The position numbers were made by a program, and so were the translations under genes. A stretch of DNA of 5,793 nt from the NCBI GenBank assembly GCA_019752915.1, contig JAIELO010000168.1, forward strand, positions 1 to 5,793. Direction: 5' to 3'. The stretch's first letter is position 1. Each line of letters begins with the position of its first letter. Below the pieces are notes generated by a model. The model saw only the letters and a program-made list of their open reading frames with translations. It ran no database searches and was not told the origin of the DNA. Below are positions 1-5,704 of this stretch, piece by piece. This DNA is from Burkholderiaceae bacterium (GTDB lineage Bacteria; Pseudomonadota; Gammaproteobacteria; Burkholderiales; Burkholderiaceae_D).

Positions 1-150
1 CTGACGCTGTGGATCTTCGAGGAAACCGCGCGGCAGTGGGCCGCGCTGCGCGCCGCGGGGCTGCAGCGCGTGTCGGTGAACCTGAGCACGCGCGACCTGC
101 TCGACCCCGAACTGCCCCAGCGCTTCGACGCCATCCTGCGCCGCCAGGGC
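1..150 (+). pseudogene. Fragment of an EAL-domain (c-di-GMP phosphodiesterase) gene, cut at both ends
   Basis: Reading frame 1 from the first base gives a recognisable internal piece of an EAL domain: a helix (WIFEETARQWAALRAAGL), then VSVNLSTRDLLDPELPQRF, the family's conserved beta-strand and NLS-type motif. EAL proteins hydrolyse c-di-GMP to pGpG at the inner membrane or in the cytosol. The EAL signature itself would lie to the left of the window. The metal-binding and catalytic motifs that should follow (for example the LEITES segment) are absent, because after about codon 50 the frame becomes antisense to dnaX. The fragment is visibly more GC-rich than the dnaX sequence that follows. It is either a rearranged gene remnant or a chimeric join. 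The right boundary is uncertain, between about 125 and 157. Confidence 0.7.
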
Positions 151-927
151 ATCGAGCAAGCGGATCAGATACGACTGATCGAGCGCGCCCAGCATGCCCT
201 GCACCGCTTCCAGCGTCACCGCCCCGGCCGCATAGGCAATCGCCTGATCGGTCAGCGACAAGGCATCGCGCATCGACCCGTGCGCACCGGCAGCCAGCAA
301 GCGCAAAGCCGGCGCTTCAAAACTGATGCCTTCCTGACCCAGAATATTATCCAGATGGCCGATGATATGGCCGGGCGGCATCTGCTTCAGATTGAATTGC
401 AGACAGCGCGACAGCACCGTCACGGGAATTTTCTGCGGATCGGTGGTCGCCAGAATGAACTTGATATGCTCGGGCGGTTCTTCCAGCGTCTTCAGCATGG
501 CGTTGAAGGCGTGGTTGGTCAGCATGTGCACCTCATCGATCATATAGACCTTGAAGCGCGCATTGCTCGGTGCGTACACCGCCTGCTCCAGCAGTTGCGC
601 CATTTCATCCACGCCCCGGTTGGAGGCCGCATCCATCTCGATGTAATCGACAAAGCGCCCTGCATCGATGGCGGTACAGACTTCGCACACGCCGCACGGC
701 GTAGCGGTAATCCCGCCCTGCCCGTCGGGGCCCACGCAATTGAGCGATTTCGCCAGAATCCGCGACAAGGTGGTCTTGCCGACCCCGCGCGTGCCGGTAA
801 ACAGATAAGCATGGTGCAAACGACCGCTATGCAAAGCATGGGTCAGTGCACGAACCACGTGCTCCTGACCGACCAGCGTGTCGAAGTTCCGGGGACGGTA
901 TTTACGGGCGAGGACTTGATAGGACAT
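140..927 (-). CDS. dnaX: DNA polymerase III subunits gamma/tau, N-terminal part only (3' truncated)
   Basis: This is the ATPase motor of the clamp loader, which loads the beta clamp and holds the replicase together. Reading leftward from ATG 927, the start MSYQVLARKYRPRNFETLVG is typical of DnaX. Walker A GTRGVGKT lies at residues 45-52, zinc-site cysteines at C64, C78, C81 and C84, Walker B IDEVHML around 130-136, sensor 1 ATTDPQKIPVTVLSRC at 160-175 and sensor 2 GSMRDALSLTDQ at 217-228. Similarity continues through GMLGALDQSYLIRLLDALAA (about residues 244-263). After that the reading stays open to base 1 but is only the complement of the EAL fragment. Domain III, needed for oligomerisation and delta/delta' binding, and the tau tail are missing, so this copy alone could not be a working clamp loader subunit. 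No strong Shine-Dalgarno is visible; the start is fixed by homology. Confidence 0.93.
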
Positions 928-1004
928 GCGGAGATTTTACCGTAGATAGCAGGGACCGAGGGAGCCGCTGCAAACTGCCAGCGTCAGGACACCAAAAAGA
1001 ATCA

Positions 1005-1034
1005 ATTGTAACAAGGCGTGATGGGAATAGGTAA
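1005..1034 (-). promoter_or_regulatory. Possible dnaX promoter
   Basis: On the - strand a TACAAT -10 box (1010-1005) lies about 75 bp upstream of the dnaX start. The best -35 at an 18-bp spacing is TTACCT (1034-1029), only 3 of 6 to consensus. It is supported by position and the -10 box only. Confidence 0.3.
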
Positions 1035-1050
1035 TACGCTAAGACCGCCC

Positions 1051-1056
1051 TACAAT
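1051..1056 (+). promoter_or_regulatory. Possible -10 box for the secreted-protein gene
   Basis: TACAAT lies 31 bp before the ATG at 1087 and is followed by a pyrimidine-rich stretch. No convincing -35 hexamer is seen at 16-18 bp, so this is a weak call. Together with the - strand TACAAT at 1005-1010 it would make this 160-bp gap a divergent promoter region. Confidence 0.25.
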
Positions 1057-1086
1057 TTGTTTTTCTTTTAACATCGCGAATAATTG

Positions 1087-1740
1087 ATGAAAAAACTTGC
1101 CCTACTCCCCCTGCTGTTCCTGTCCCTTGGCGCCCACGCCAGTGAACGCGAATGGCTGCCCTACAAGAAACTGATTGAACAGATGCGACTCGACAAGTAC
1201 TACGCCATTCCGGCTGCAGAACGTGACAAAATTAATCTGTTCCTCTCGGTGAAACCGAAAAACAAGGCCTACAAGCCGGAAGATGTGGTGCTGACCGTGG
1301 TCAGCGGCAGCGAACGCCACCCGCTGCCGGCACTGACGCCCGAATATCGCCTGAGCCTGATCCCGAATTCCCAATGGCTCAACGACGACACCCGCATCAT
1401 GACCAGCCTGCCCAAAGACGAGAAGTCGAGCATGGGTTACGACATGACTACCCCGCTACCGGCTGGCACGCAATGGAATTACACGCCGGTGATGAGCAGT
1501 GTCGAGCAGGCCAACCGGGCAGTCAAGAAGATGGCCGGTGCCTTCAGCATGTTCGCGCCCTCGATCAAGGTGGTGGTGTTCAAGTTTGCCAAGCCGGCCC
1601 AGCTGAAAGTGGCCAGCACCGTCTATAACACGGATGCAAAGCACCAGATCCGGCTCAAACCCGAGTCTGCATGGCTGAAAGAGAATCCCCTGATCGTCGC
1701 GTCGGAGCGGCCACTGGAGGCGGAACTGGATACGGAATAG
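1087..1740 (+). CDS. Secreted protein of unknown function with two similar C-terminal segments
   Basis: The product is 217 aa. It starts with a clear Sec signal peptide (MKKLALLPLLFLSLGAHA, likely cleaved after A18), so it is probably periplasmic. ATG 1087 is preferred over the in-frame TTG at 1084 because the signal then starts MKK; no good Shine-Dalgarno is present. The mature part is charged and beta-rich in appearance, with KPKNKAYKPEDVVLTV around 57-71. Two segments look related: NSQWLNDDTRIMTSLP (94-109) and ESAWLKENPLIVASER (193-208), suggesting two copies of a small sandwich-like unit joined by a helical linker (136-156). There are no cysteines, no lipobox and no enzymatic motif that I recognise. 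DUF2987-type secreted proteins are worth comparing, but I cannot assign a family. The gene diverges from dnaX and ends at a strong terminator, so it is likely monocistronic. Confidence 0.8.
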   Translation: MKKLALLPLLFLSLGAHASEREWLPYKKLIEQMRLDKYYAIPAAERDKINLFLSVKPKNKAYKPEDVVLTVVSGSERHPLPALTPEYRLSLIPNSQWLNDDTRIMTSLPKDEKSSMGYDMTTPLPAGTQWNYTPVMSSVEQANRAVKKMAGAFSMFAPSIKVVVFKFAKPAQLKVASTVYNTDAKHQIRLKPESAWLKENPLIVASERPLEAELDTE

Positions 1741-1750
1741 ATAGGAAGAA

Positions 1751-1770
1751 ACGCGGCCTCAACACCGCGT
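1751..1770. other. Small perfect stem-loop just after the secreted-protein gene
   Basis: ACGCGG and CCGCGT form a 6-bp stem around an 8-nt loop, 10 bp after the stop codon and directly before the main terminator hairpin. It lacks its own T-run, so it may only protect or pre-fold the 3' end. Confidence 0.4.
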
Positions 1771-1777
1771 AGAAAAG

Positions 1778-1804
1778 AAAAAAGCTGCCTATGGCAGCTT
1801 TTTT
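1778..1804. terminator. Bidirectional rho-independent terminator between the secreted-protein gene and ffs
   Basis: A perfect 12-bp stem (A6 GCTGCC / GGCAGC T6) with a TAT loop. It has a T-run on both strands, so it can end the + strand gene to its left and the - strand ffs (and any ubiD read-through) to its right. Confidence 0.9.
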
Positions 1805-1817
1805 AATATCCCGAAGG

Positions 1818-1915
1818 AGACGAGCCTGATCTGCGGCACTTATGGTGAATAGCTGTGGCTGCTTCGTTCCCGACCTGACCAGGTTGGCCATGCCACAATG
1901 CGCAGGGGCCCGTCC
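1818..1915 (-). ncRNA. ffs: 4.5S / signal recognition particle RNA (bacterial small type)
   Basis: This is the RNA core of the SRP, which binds Ffh and directs nascent inner-membrane proteins to FtsY. On the - strand, positions 1880-1857 carry the hallmark apical domain: GGTCAGGTC, a GGAA loop (1870-1867), then GAAGCAGCC. This includes the asymmetric and symmetric internal loops that bind the Ffh M domain. UGUGGC and GCCACA flank it as the next helix. The ends pair as GGACGGGCC with GGCUCGUCU (two G-U pairs) and CUGCG with CGCAG, giving the expected single long hairpin of about 98 nt. The 5' end at 1915 is 7 nt below a TATAAT box, and the 3' end is set by closure of the terminal helix. An A/T-rich stretch and the bidirectional terminator follow. 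Ends may be off by a few bases. Confidence 0.93.
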
Positions 1916-1921
1916 GGAATG

Positions 1922-1951
1922 ATTATACCTTACAGCCCGAGTTCCTGCCAA
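1922..1951 (-). promoter_or_regulatory. ffs promoter (sigma70)
   Basis: TTGGCA (1951-1946), an 18-bp spacer and a perfect TATAAT (1927-1922) on the - strand point at a G at 1915 as the start of the SRP RNA. The -35 box and most of the spacer lie inside the last codons of ubiD, whose stop is at 1930-1932. Confidence 0.75.
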
Positions 1952-3414
1952 ATCTGATCGACCCGTGCTTTGACCTCGGGCGACATGGCAATCGTGGTGC
2001 CCCACTCGCGAGTGGTTTCACCGGGCCACTTATTGGTCGCATCGATGCCCATCTTGCTGCCCAGCCCACTGACGGGCGAGGCAAAGTCCAGATAATCGAT
2101 CGGCGTATTGTCGACCAGCGTGGTATCGCGGGTCGGATCGACGCGGGTAGTGATCGCCCAGATCACCTCGTTCCAGTCACGCACATTGACATCCTCGTCC
2201 ACCACCACGATGAACTTGGTGTACATGAACTGACGCAGGAAACTCCACACCCCGAACATCACGCGTTTGGCATGGCCGGCGTACTGCTTCTTAATCTGCA
2301 CCACTGCCATACGGTAGCTGCAGCCTTCGGCCGGCAGATGGAAGTCGGTAATTTCCGGGAACTGTTTCTGCAGCAGCGGCACAAACACCTGATTCAGCGC
2401 CAACCCCAGAATCGCCGGCTCATCAGGCGGTTTGCCCGTGTAGGTCGAGTGATAGATCGGATCGCGACGCATGGTAATGCGGTCGATGGTAAATACCGGG
2501 AAGCTATCCTGCTCATTGTAATAACCGGTGTGGTCGCCAAACGGGCCTTCCAGCGCATGCTCGTAACCGGTCGGGTGGCTAGGGTCCGCATAGATATGGC
2601 CTTCCAGCACAATCTCGGCCGAAGCCGGCACCCGCAACTCGCTACCGATCGCTTTGACGAGCTCAGTACGGCTGCCGCGCAGCAGGCCGGCAAACTGATA
2701 TTCCGACAGACTATCGGGCACCGGCGTTACTGCCCCTAATATAGTAGCGGGATCGGCACCGAGCGCCACGCAGATCGGATACGGCTGTCCCTTGGTCTGC
2801 AGCGCGTGCTCGCGGAAGTCCAGCGCGCCGCCACGGTGCGCCAGCCAGCGCATGATCACCTTGTTCGGCCCCAGCACCTGCTGACGGTAAATCCCCAGAT
2901 TCTGGCGCTTCTTATTAGGCCCTCGGGTAATCACCAGTCCCCAGGTAATCAAGGGCGCGATGTCGCCCGGCCAGCAATGCTGGATCGGCAGTTTGGCCAG
3001 ATCCACATCCGCACCTTCCCAGACGATTTCCTGACATTTCGCACCGCGTAATTCCTTGGGCGCCATATCCCATACGGCCTTTACCAGACTGCCCATGCCC
3101 ATCAGGTCCTTGAAACCCTTCGGTGGCTCCGGCTCTTTCAGGCGCGCCAGCACGTGGCCGATCTTGCGCAATTCGCTGACATTGTCGGCGCCCATACCCA
3201 GCGCCACGCGGCGCTCGGTACCGAACAGATTGCCCAGCACCGGCATGCTGTGGCCGGTCGGATTCTGGAACAGTAAAGCGGGGCCGCCGGCCCGCAAAGT
3301 CCGGTCGCAGACCTCGGTCATCTCCAAGTGCGGCGAAACAGGCGTCAAAATGGGCTTAAGTTCGCCCATTCGTTGCAATTGAGAAATGAAATCACGCAGA
3401 TCAGAATATTTCAT
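1930..3414 (-). CDS. ubiD: UbiD, 4-hydroxy-3-polyprenylbenzoate decarboxylase
   Basis: UbiD removes the carboxyl group of 4-hydroxy-3-polyprenylbenzoate in ubiquinone synthesis. It uses prenylated FMN made by UbiX, and a manganese ion. The 494-aa product is full length (E. coli UbiD is 497 aa) and similar to it from [10 protein letters not shown] to the C-terminus. By alignment from memory, the metal ligands N172 (in QNLGIYRQQ) and E238 (in SLSEYQFAG) and the proton-donor aspartate D294 (in [12 protein letters not shown]) are present. So are the cofactor-binding stretches around 175-177 and RWLAHRGG (189-196). Compared with E. coli, about 7 residues are inserted before the [11 protein letters not shown] block ([16 protein letters not shown]). 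The start at 3414 is fixed by homology; upstream is only a weak purine-rich AAAGAAAAAG. No ubiX is in the window, and ubiD appears to be transcribed alone, reading toward ffs. Confidence 0.97.
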   Translation of the reverse strand: MKYSDLRDFISQLQRMGELKPILTPVSPHLEMTEVCDRTLRAGGPALLFQNPTGHSMPVLGNLFGTERRVALGMGADNVSELRKIGHVLARLKEPEPPKGFKDLMGMGSLVKAVWDMAPKELRGAKCQEIVWEGADVDLAKLPIQHCWPGDIAPLITWGLVITRGPNKKRQNLGIYRQQVLGPNKVIMRWLAHRGGALDFREHALQTKGQPYPICVALGADPATILGAVTPVPDSLSEYQFAGLLRGSRTELVKAIGSELRVPASAEIVLEGHIYADPSHPTGYEHALEGPFGDHTGYYNEQDSFPVFTIDRITMRRDPIYHSTYTGKPPDEPAILGLALNQVFVPLLQKQFPEITDFHLPAEGCSYRMAVVQIKKQYAGHAKRVMFGVWSFLRQFMYTKFIVVVDEDVNVRDWNEVIWAITTRVDPTRDTTLVDNTPIDYLDFASPVSGLGSKMGIDATNKWPGETTREWGTTIAMSPEVKARVDQIWQELGL

Positions 3415-3440
3415 CGGTTTTTTACTTTTTCTTTCAAATC

Positions 3441-3467
3441 AGCATACTGTTTAAAAAGACAGGTCAA
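3441..3467 (-). promoter_or_regulatory. Tentative ubiD promoter in an AT-rich region
   Basis: On the - strand TTGACC (3467-3462) and TATGCT (3446-3441) are spaced by only 15 bp, and CTGT/ACAG half-sites (3447-3450 and 3459-3462) lie between them. The short spacing makes this weak. The whole interval 3415-3580 is markedly AT-rich compared with the genes, as expected of a promoter region. Confidence 0.3.
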
Positions 3468-3547
3468 GTAGTTGATTTTATTGGTTTTACGCGCAATGCA
3501 AGCAAAAAAGTAAGATTTAAAAGTTATAGCTTTTACGTTTGTTATCA

Positions 3548-3576
3548 TTGACTTGATATAAAACGCCTCATACAAT
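3548..3576 (+). promoter_or_regulatory. Sigma70 promoter of the lytic transglycosylase gene
   Basis: TTGACT (3548-3553), a 17-bp spacer and TACAAT (3571-3576): 5 of 6 matches in each box at ideal spacing. The predicted start is near 3583, leaving a leader of about 310 nt before the ATG at 3894. Confidence 0.75.
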
Positions 3577-3620
3577 CTGCCCTACTTGAAGAGAACACGG
3601 TTTTGCACGATCTGCGAACC

Positions 3621-3632
3621 AACACATGTGTT
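3621..3632. repeat. Perfect 12-bp palindrome AACACATGTGTT
   Basis: It lies about 40 bp downstream of the predicted transcription start of the transglycosylase promoter. As DNA it could be an operator for a dimeric regulator acting as a roadblock; as RNA it has no room for a good loop. Its role is unknown. Confidence 0.45.
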
Positions 3633-3766
3633 ACTCATTCATTCACGGAGTCGGGGCTCCACATGACATTTTAAGGAGTGTTTTCAAAAGGCGTCTGCCT
3701 TACCCCCGATAGAAGTTGTATTGCGACTGATCCAGTACCACAGGGAAACATCAGCTCAGGCAAGCA

Positions 3767-3829
3767 ATGACGGCGTCCAGCGCACGCACTCAGTGGCGGT
3801 GGACGGATATTTCTGATGCACGGCATTAG
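3767..3829 (+). CDS. Possible 20-codon upstream ORF in the leader
   Basis: ATG 3767 to TAG 3829 encodes MTASSARTQWRWTDISDARH. It spans the central hairpin (3774-3805) and the helix strand at 3813-3818, so a ribosome translating it would open both. There is no clear Shine-Dalgarno, and a 20-codon ORF can arise by chance. Confidence 0.2.
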   Translation: MTASSARTQWRWTDISDARH

Positions 3830-3880
3830 CACCCGGTTAGCTGCGTACAACGCTGGCGGGGAAGCGCTTTTACGGTCATT

Positions 3881-3888
3881 TCAGGGGA
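3881..3888 (+). promoter_or_regulatory. Ribosome binding site selecting ATG 3894
   Basis: AGGGGAA within TCAGGGGAAG, about 6 bases before the ATG at 3894. This is much better than anything before the in-frame ATG at 3816 and is the reason for the shorter start. Confidence 0.65.
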
Positions 3889-3893
3889 AGTCT

Positions 3894-4784
3894 ATGATTA
3901 ATCGTTTCAACGGTGCAACTCAGTTTGCCCACAATATGGCTCGCCAGCCAGCTGCGTGGTTGTTCAACACGCGCGTTTCGGCCAAAGGTATTTTGACCAC
4001 CGCCCAGCACACGCTGACCATCGTCGGCGTTAGCGCACTGCTGATGATGGCGGCCTTGTTTGTCCGTCCAGAACTGGCCAAGGATCTGAGCAACATCCTC
4101 AACGGCGCACCGGACAGCGAAGCTGAAGTCGTGGTAGCCCCGCCCCTGTCGGCCCTGATGGAAGCCCCATCGAGCGCCCCGGTGGCGAATCCGGAGCCGT
4201 TGACGGCCGAAGAGAAGGCCCTGCTGGGCACCAAGAAGCAGCAGCAATGGGTCACCTCGTGGCTGTCCAAGCGCTACCGCGTGGCCGGCGATGCCGCCAA
4301 TATGCTGGTCTCGACCGCCTACCTGACGGCACGCGAAATCAAACTCGACCCACTGCTGATTCTGGCCGTGATGGCGATTGAATCGGGCCTGAATCCGTTC
4401 GCGGAAAGCCCGGTCGGTGCGCAAGGCCTGATGCAAGTCATGTCCAAAGTGCACCACGAGAAATTCCAGGACATGGGCGGCACCCAGGCGGCGCTCAATC
4501 CGGTCGCCAACATCCGTGTCGGCTCGCTGATCCTGAAAGACTACGTCACCCGTGGCGGTTCCGTCGAAGCCGGCCTGAAAAGCTACGTCGGCGCAGCAGC
4601 CTTCGAACACGACGACGGTTACGGCTCGAAAGTACTGGCCGAATACCAGCGCCTGAAGATGGTTTCGGCCGGCAAGAAAGTGCCCACCACCACGCCTGTG
4701 ATGGCAGCGATACCGGCCAAACCGGCCGCACCACTGGCCAGCGCCGAGAAATCGATCAGCGGCACCCAGATCGCCGGTCTGTAA
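3894..4784 (+). CDS. Membrane-anchored lytic transglycosylase (SLT domain)
   Basis: This is a predicted peptidoglycan-cleaving enzyme that forms 1,6-anhydromuropeptides. The product is 296 aa. A short cytosolic part comes first, then one membrane segment at about 41-57 (LTIVGVSALLMMAALFV) and an Ala/Pro/Glu-rich periplasmic linker at about 72-110. The SLT-like domain spans about 112-255, and an Ala/Pro-rich tail lies at 260-296. Catalytic E163 sits in AVMAIESGLNPFAES, followed by VGAQGLMQVM (174-183) as in family 1 transglycosylases. The usual later AYNAG motif is degenerate here: LKSYVGAAAF (228-237). It is therefore a divergent member, though Y231 is kept. Downstream is a strong terminator and upstream a long leader, so it is monocistronic. 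An N-terminal extension from ATG 3816 is possible but would put 26 polar residues before the membrane segment and has a poor ribosome site. Confidence 0.9.
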   Translation: MINRFNGATQFAHNMARQPAAWLFNTRVSAKGILTTAQHTLTIVGVSALLMMAALFVRPELAKDLSNILNGAPDSEAEVVVAPPLSALMEAPSSAPVANPEPLTAEEKALLGTKKQQQWVTSWLSKRYRVAGDAANMLVSTAYLTAREIKLDPLLILAVMAIESGLNPFAESPVGAQGLMQVMSKVHHEKFQDMGGTQAALNPVANIRVGSLILKDYVTRGGSVEAGLKSYVGAAAFEHDDGYGSKVLAEYQRLKMVSAGKKVPTTTPVMAAIPAKPAAPLASAEKSISGTQIAGL

Positions 4785-4804
4785 GCACAACGCGACACCC
4801 AAGC

Positions 4805-4828
4805 AAAAGCCACCTCGCGGTGGCTTTT
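4805..4828. terminator. Bidirectional terminator between convergent genes
   Basis: AAAAGCCACC (4805-4814), loop TCGC, GGTGGCTTTT (4819-4828): a perfect 10-bp stem with a T-run in both directions. It ends the transglycosylase transcript on + and the proline-rich protein gene (stop at 4855) on -. Confidence 0.9.
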
Positions 4829-4854
4829 CTGCTTCTGGGGCCGTTCCGAGCTGC

Positions 4855-5535
4855 CTAGCGCGGGCAGGTCGTGACCTTGGTACGTATTCCGTCGCGGAAC
4901 GGATCACGGCCGCCAGTCAGACCATTGCTTTCTTTCACAGCACAATAGGTCGAACCGCCGGGCGCATGGACGCGGGTCATCACCCGTCCATCGTCGAGCT
5001 GCACACTTTCCTCGCGCAAACCTTCCGAGCCGCTGTAGGCACTGCCCAGCTTCTCGGCTAACAAGGTTCTATCATTAGCGATCCGCTTGTCACGCGGATT
5101 CCAGGCTTCCTTGCGCAACTGCCGATCCACCTCCCCCGCACTGCGGCGCGCCCGCTGCAAGGCATCCTCATCGCGTGGCAAGGATTTCGGCGGCAGCGCC
5201 AGCGGATCGACCAGCGTCATCGCTGGCTGTTGCTGAGGCGGCGGCAAGGCCGCCGGCGCACTCGGCGCCGGCACCACGATCAGTGCCGCCGGCGCTGCCG
5301 ACTCACGGCGCCGCTGCGGCGGCTGCAAGGGCTCGCGTGGTGGCGTCGCCAGCGGCCGGGGCGGCGTCGGCATCAGAATATAGGTGAGCTCAGCGTGTGA
5401 GCGCGCAGGAGCCGCCCGTAGCTGCTCCGGCGCGCGCCAGCCCCATACCGCCAGCACGTGTGCCGCACCGATCAGCGCCAGCCAACCACGCCGCCGCCAA
5501 GGGGAAGCTGCCTCCACCGTCAACTGAAAATTCAT
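4855..5535 (-). CDS. Proline-rich, TonB-like membrane-anchored protein of unknown function
   Basis: The product is 226 aa, starting at ATG 5535 (MNFQLTVEAASPWRRRG); an in-frame TTG at 5547 would add 4 residues. A basic stretch (RRR, 14-16) is followed by one membrane segment at about 17-34. A proline/alanine-rich periplasmic stretch follows (about 57-120, with MPTPPRPLATPP and a QQQ run). After it come a charged, probably helical part (120-165) and a compact C-terminal region. That region contains GSAYSGSEGLREESVQLDDG and two cysteines (C198 and C224) that could form a disulfide. The anchor plus proline-rich arm resembles TonB or a spacer that crosses the periplasm, but no TonB C-terminal motif is present and I do not recognise a family. 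It is convergent with the transglycosylase gene. A link to peptidoglycan work would be guesswork. Confidence 0.8.
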   Translation of the reverse strand: MNFQLTVEAASPWRRRGWLALIGAAHVLAVWGWRAPEQLRAAPARSHAELTYILMPTPPRPLATPPREPLQPPQRRRESAAPAALIVVPAPSAPAALPPPQQQPAMTLVDPLALPPKSLPRDEDALQRARRSAGEVDRQLRKEAWNPRDKRIANDRTLLAEKLGSAYSGSEGLREESVQLDDGRVMTRVHAPGGSTYCAVKESNGLTGGRDPFRDGIRTKVTTCPR

Positions 5536-5564
5536 ACATCTTGCCAATTAAATAAAAACGCACC

Positions 5565-5593
5565 ACTGTATGTTGCCAGCTTGGCAAAGTCAA
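5565..5593 (-). promoter_or_regulatory. Promoter of the proline-rich protein gene with an operator-like repeat in its spacer
   Basis: On the - strand TTGACT (5593-5588), a 17-bp spacer and TACAGT (5570-5565), 30 bp before the ATG at 5535. The spacer holds a perfect inverted repeat TTGCCA-GCT-TGGCAA (5573-5587). A third copy of the half-site, TTGCCAA, lies at 5541-5547 just upstream of the start codon. A repressor or other dimeric regulator bound here would cover both boxes. Confidence 0.65.
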
Positions 5594-5657
5594 AGACTGG
5601 GCCCGTCGCGCCGGCAATAGCTACCACCCGTAGCACCCAGCGGTACCGGCGCAAAAA

Positions 5658-5704
5658 AAATGGGGACGTAACGATATTAAAAAAATATCGTTACGTCCCC
5701 ATTT
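5658..5704. repeat. Perfect 21-bp inverted repeat (REP-like palindrome)
   Basis: The left arm 5658-5678 contains GGGGACGTAACGATATT. The right arm 5684-5704 is its exact reverse complement, and five A residues separate them. The GGGGACG..ATATT plan resembles palindromes mobilised by REP-associated tyrosine transposases (Y1, IS200-like). That link is inference, since no transposase lies in the window. Confidence 0.85.

Larger units (their letters stand above)
3583..3893 (+). other. Long structured 5' leader of the transglycosylase mRNA, unassigned
   Basis: This 311-base stretch holds no convincing gene but many helices. Domain I: 3650-3656 pairs with 3704-3710 (GTCGGGG with CCCCGAT), enclosing CTCC 3657-3660 with GGAG 3675-3678 and AAGGC 3688-3692 with GCCTT 3697-3701, a possible three-way junction. 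Domain II: CATCAG 3749-3754 pairs with CTGATG 3813-3818, enclosing a hairpin CGTCCA 3774-3779 / TGGACG 3800-3805 with inner CGC/GCG and CAC/GTG pairs. Domain III: a GC-rich hairpin within 3832-3860. Alternatives compete: CTCC 3657-3660 can pair with GGAG 3647-3650, and ATCAG can pair with CTGAT 3727-3731. I do not recognise a known riboswitch consensus. It may be a regulatory leader, or partly a decayed gene. Confidence 0.5.

Noticed and set aside
1..130. Continuation of the dnaX frame to the left end
   Set aside because: It is open to base 1 but the residues (such as VEALGQFGVEQVARAQ) are the complement of EAL codons and do not resemble DnaX domain III.
70..945. Long + strand open frame of 291 codons
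   Set aside because: Only its first ~27 codons have meaning (EAL fragment). The rest is exactly antisense to dnaX, with high Gln/Arg/His content typical of a shadow frame.
1655..2005. - strand frame of 116 codons
   Set aside because: It covers the ffs RNA gene and the terminator, so it is not a protein gene.
2272..2739. + strand frame of 155 codons opposite ubiD
   Set aside because: Antisense to well-conserved UbiD codons, with no start signals.
3647..3665. Resemblance of GTCGGGGCTCCACA to the RNase P RNA core (GTCCGGGCTCCA)
   Set aside because: The neighbouring conserved blocks of RNase P RNA are absent, and the region is part of an mRNA leader.
3740..3830. Possible c-di-GMP-I riboswitch, suggested by CAGGGAAAC and GATGCACGGC
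   Set aside because: The order and spacing of the conserved GGGCAAACC, tetraloop and receptor elements are not met.
3816..3893. Upstream ATG 3816 as the true transglycosylase start
   Set aside because: It is buried in the CTGATG helix strand with no good Shine-Dalgarno, whereas ATG 3894 has AGGGGAA at proper spacing. Not fully excluded.
3876..4907. - strand open frame of 343 codons opposite the transglycosylase gene
   Set aside because: Shadow of the + strand gene: no ribosome site, composition rich in Gly, Arg and His, no recognisable domain, and it crosses the terminator at 4805-4828.
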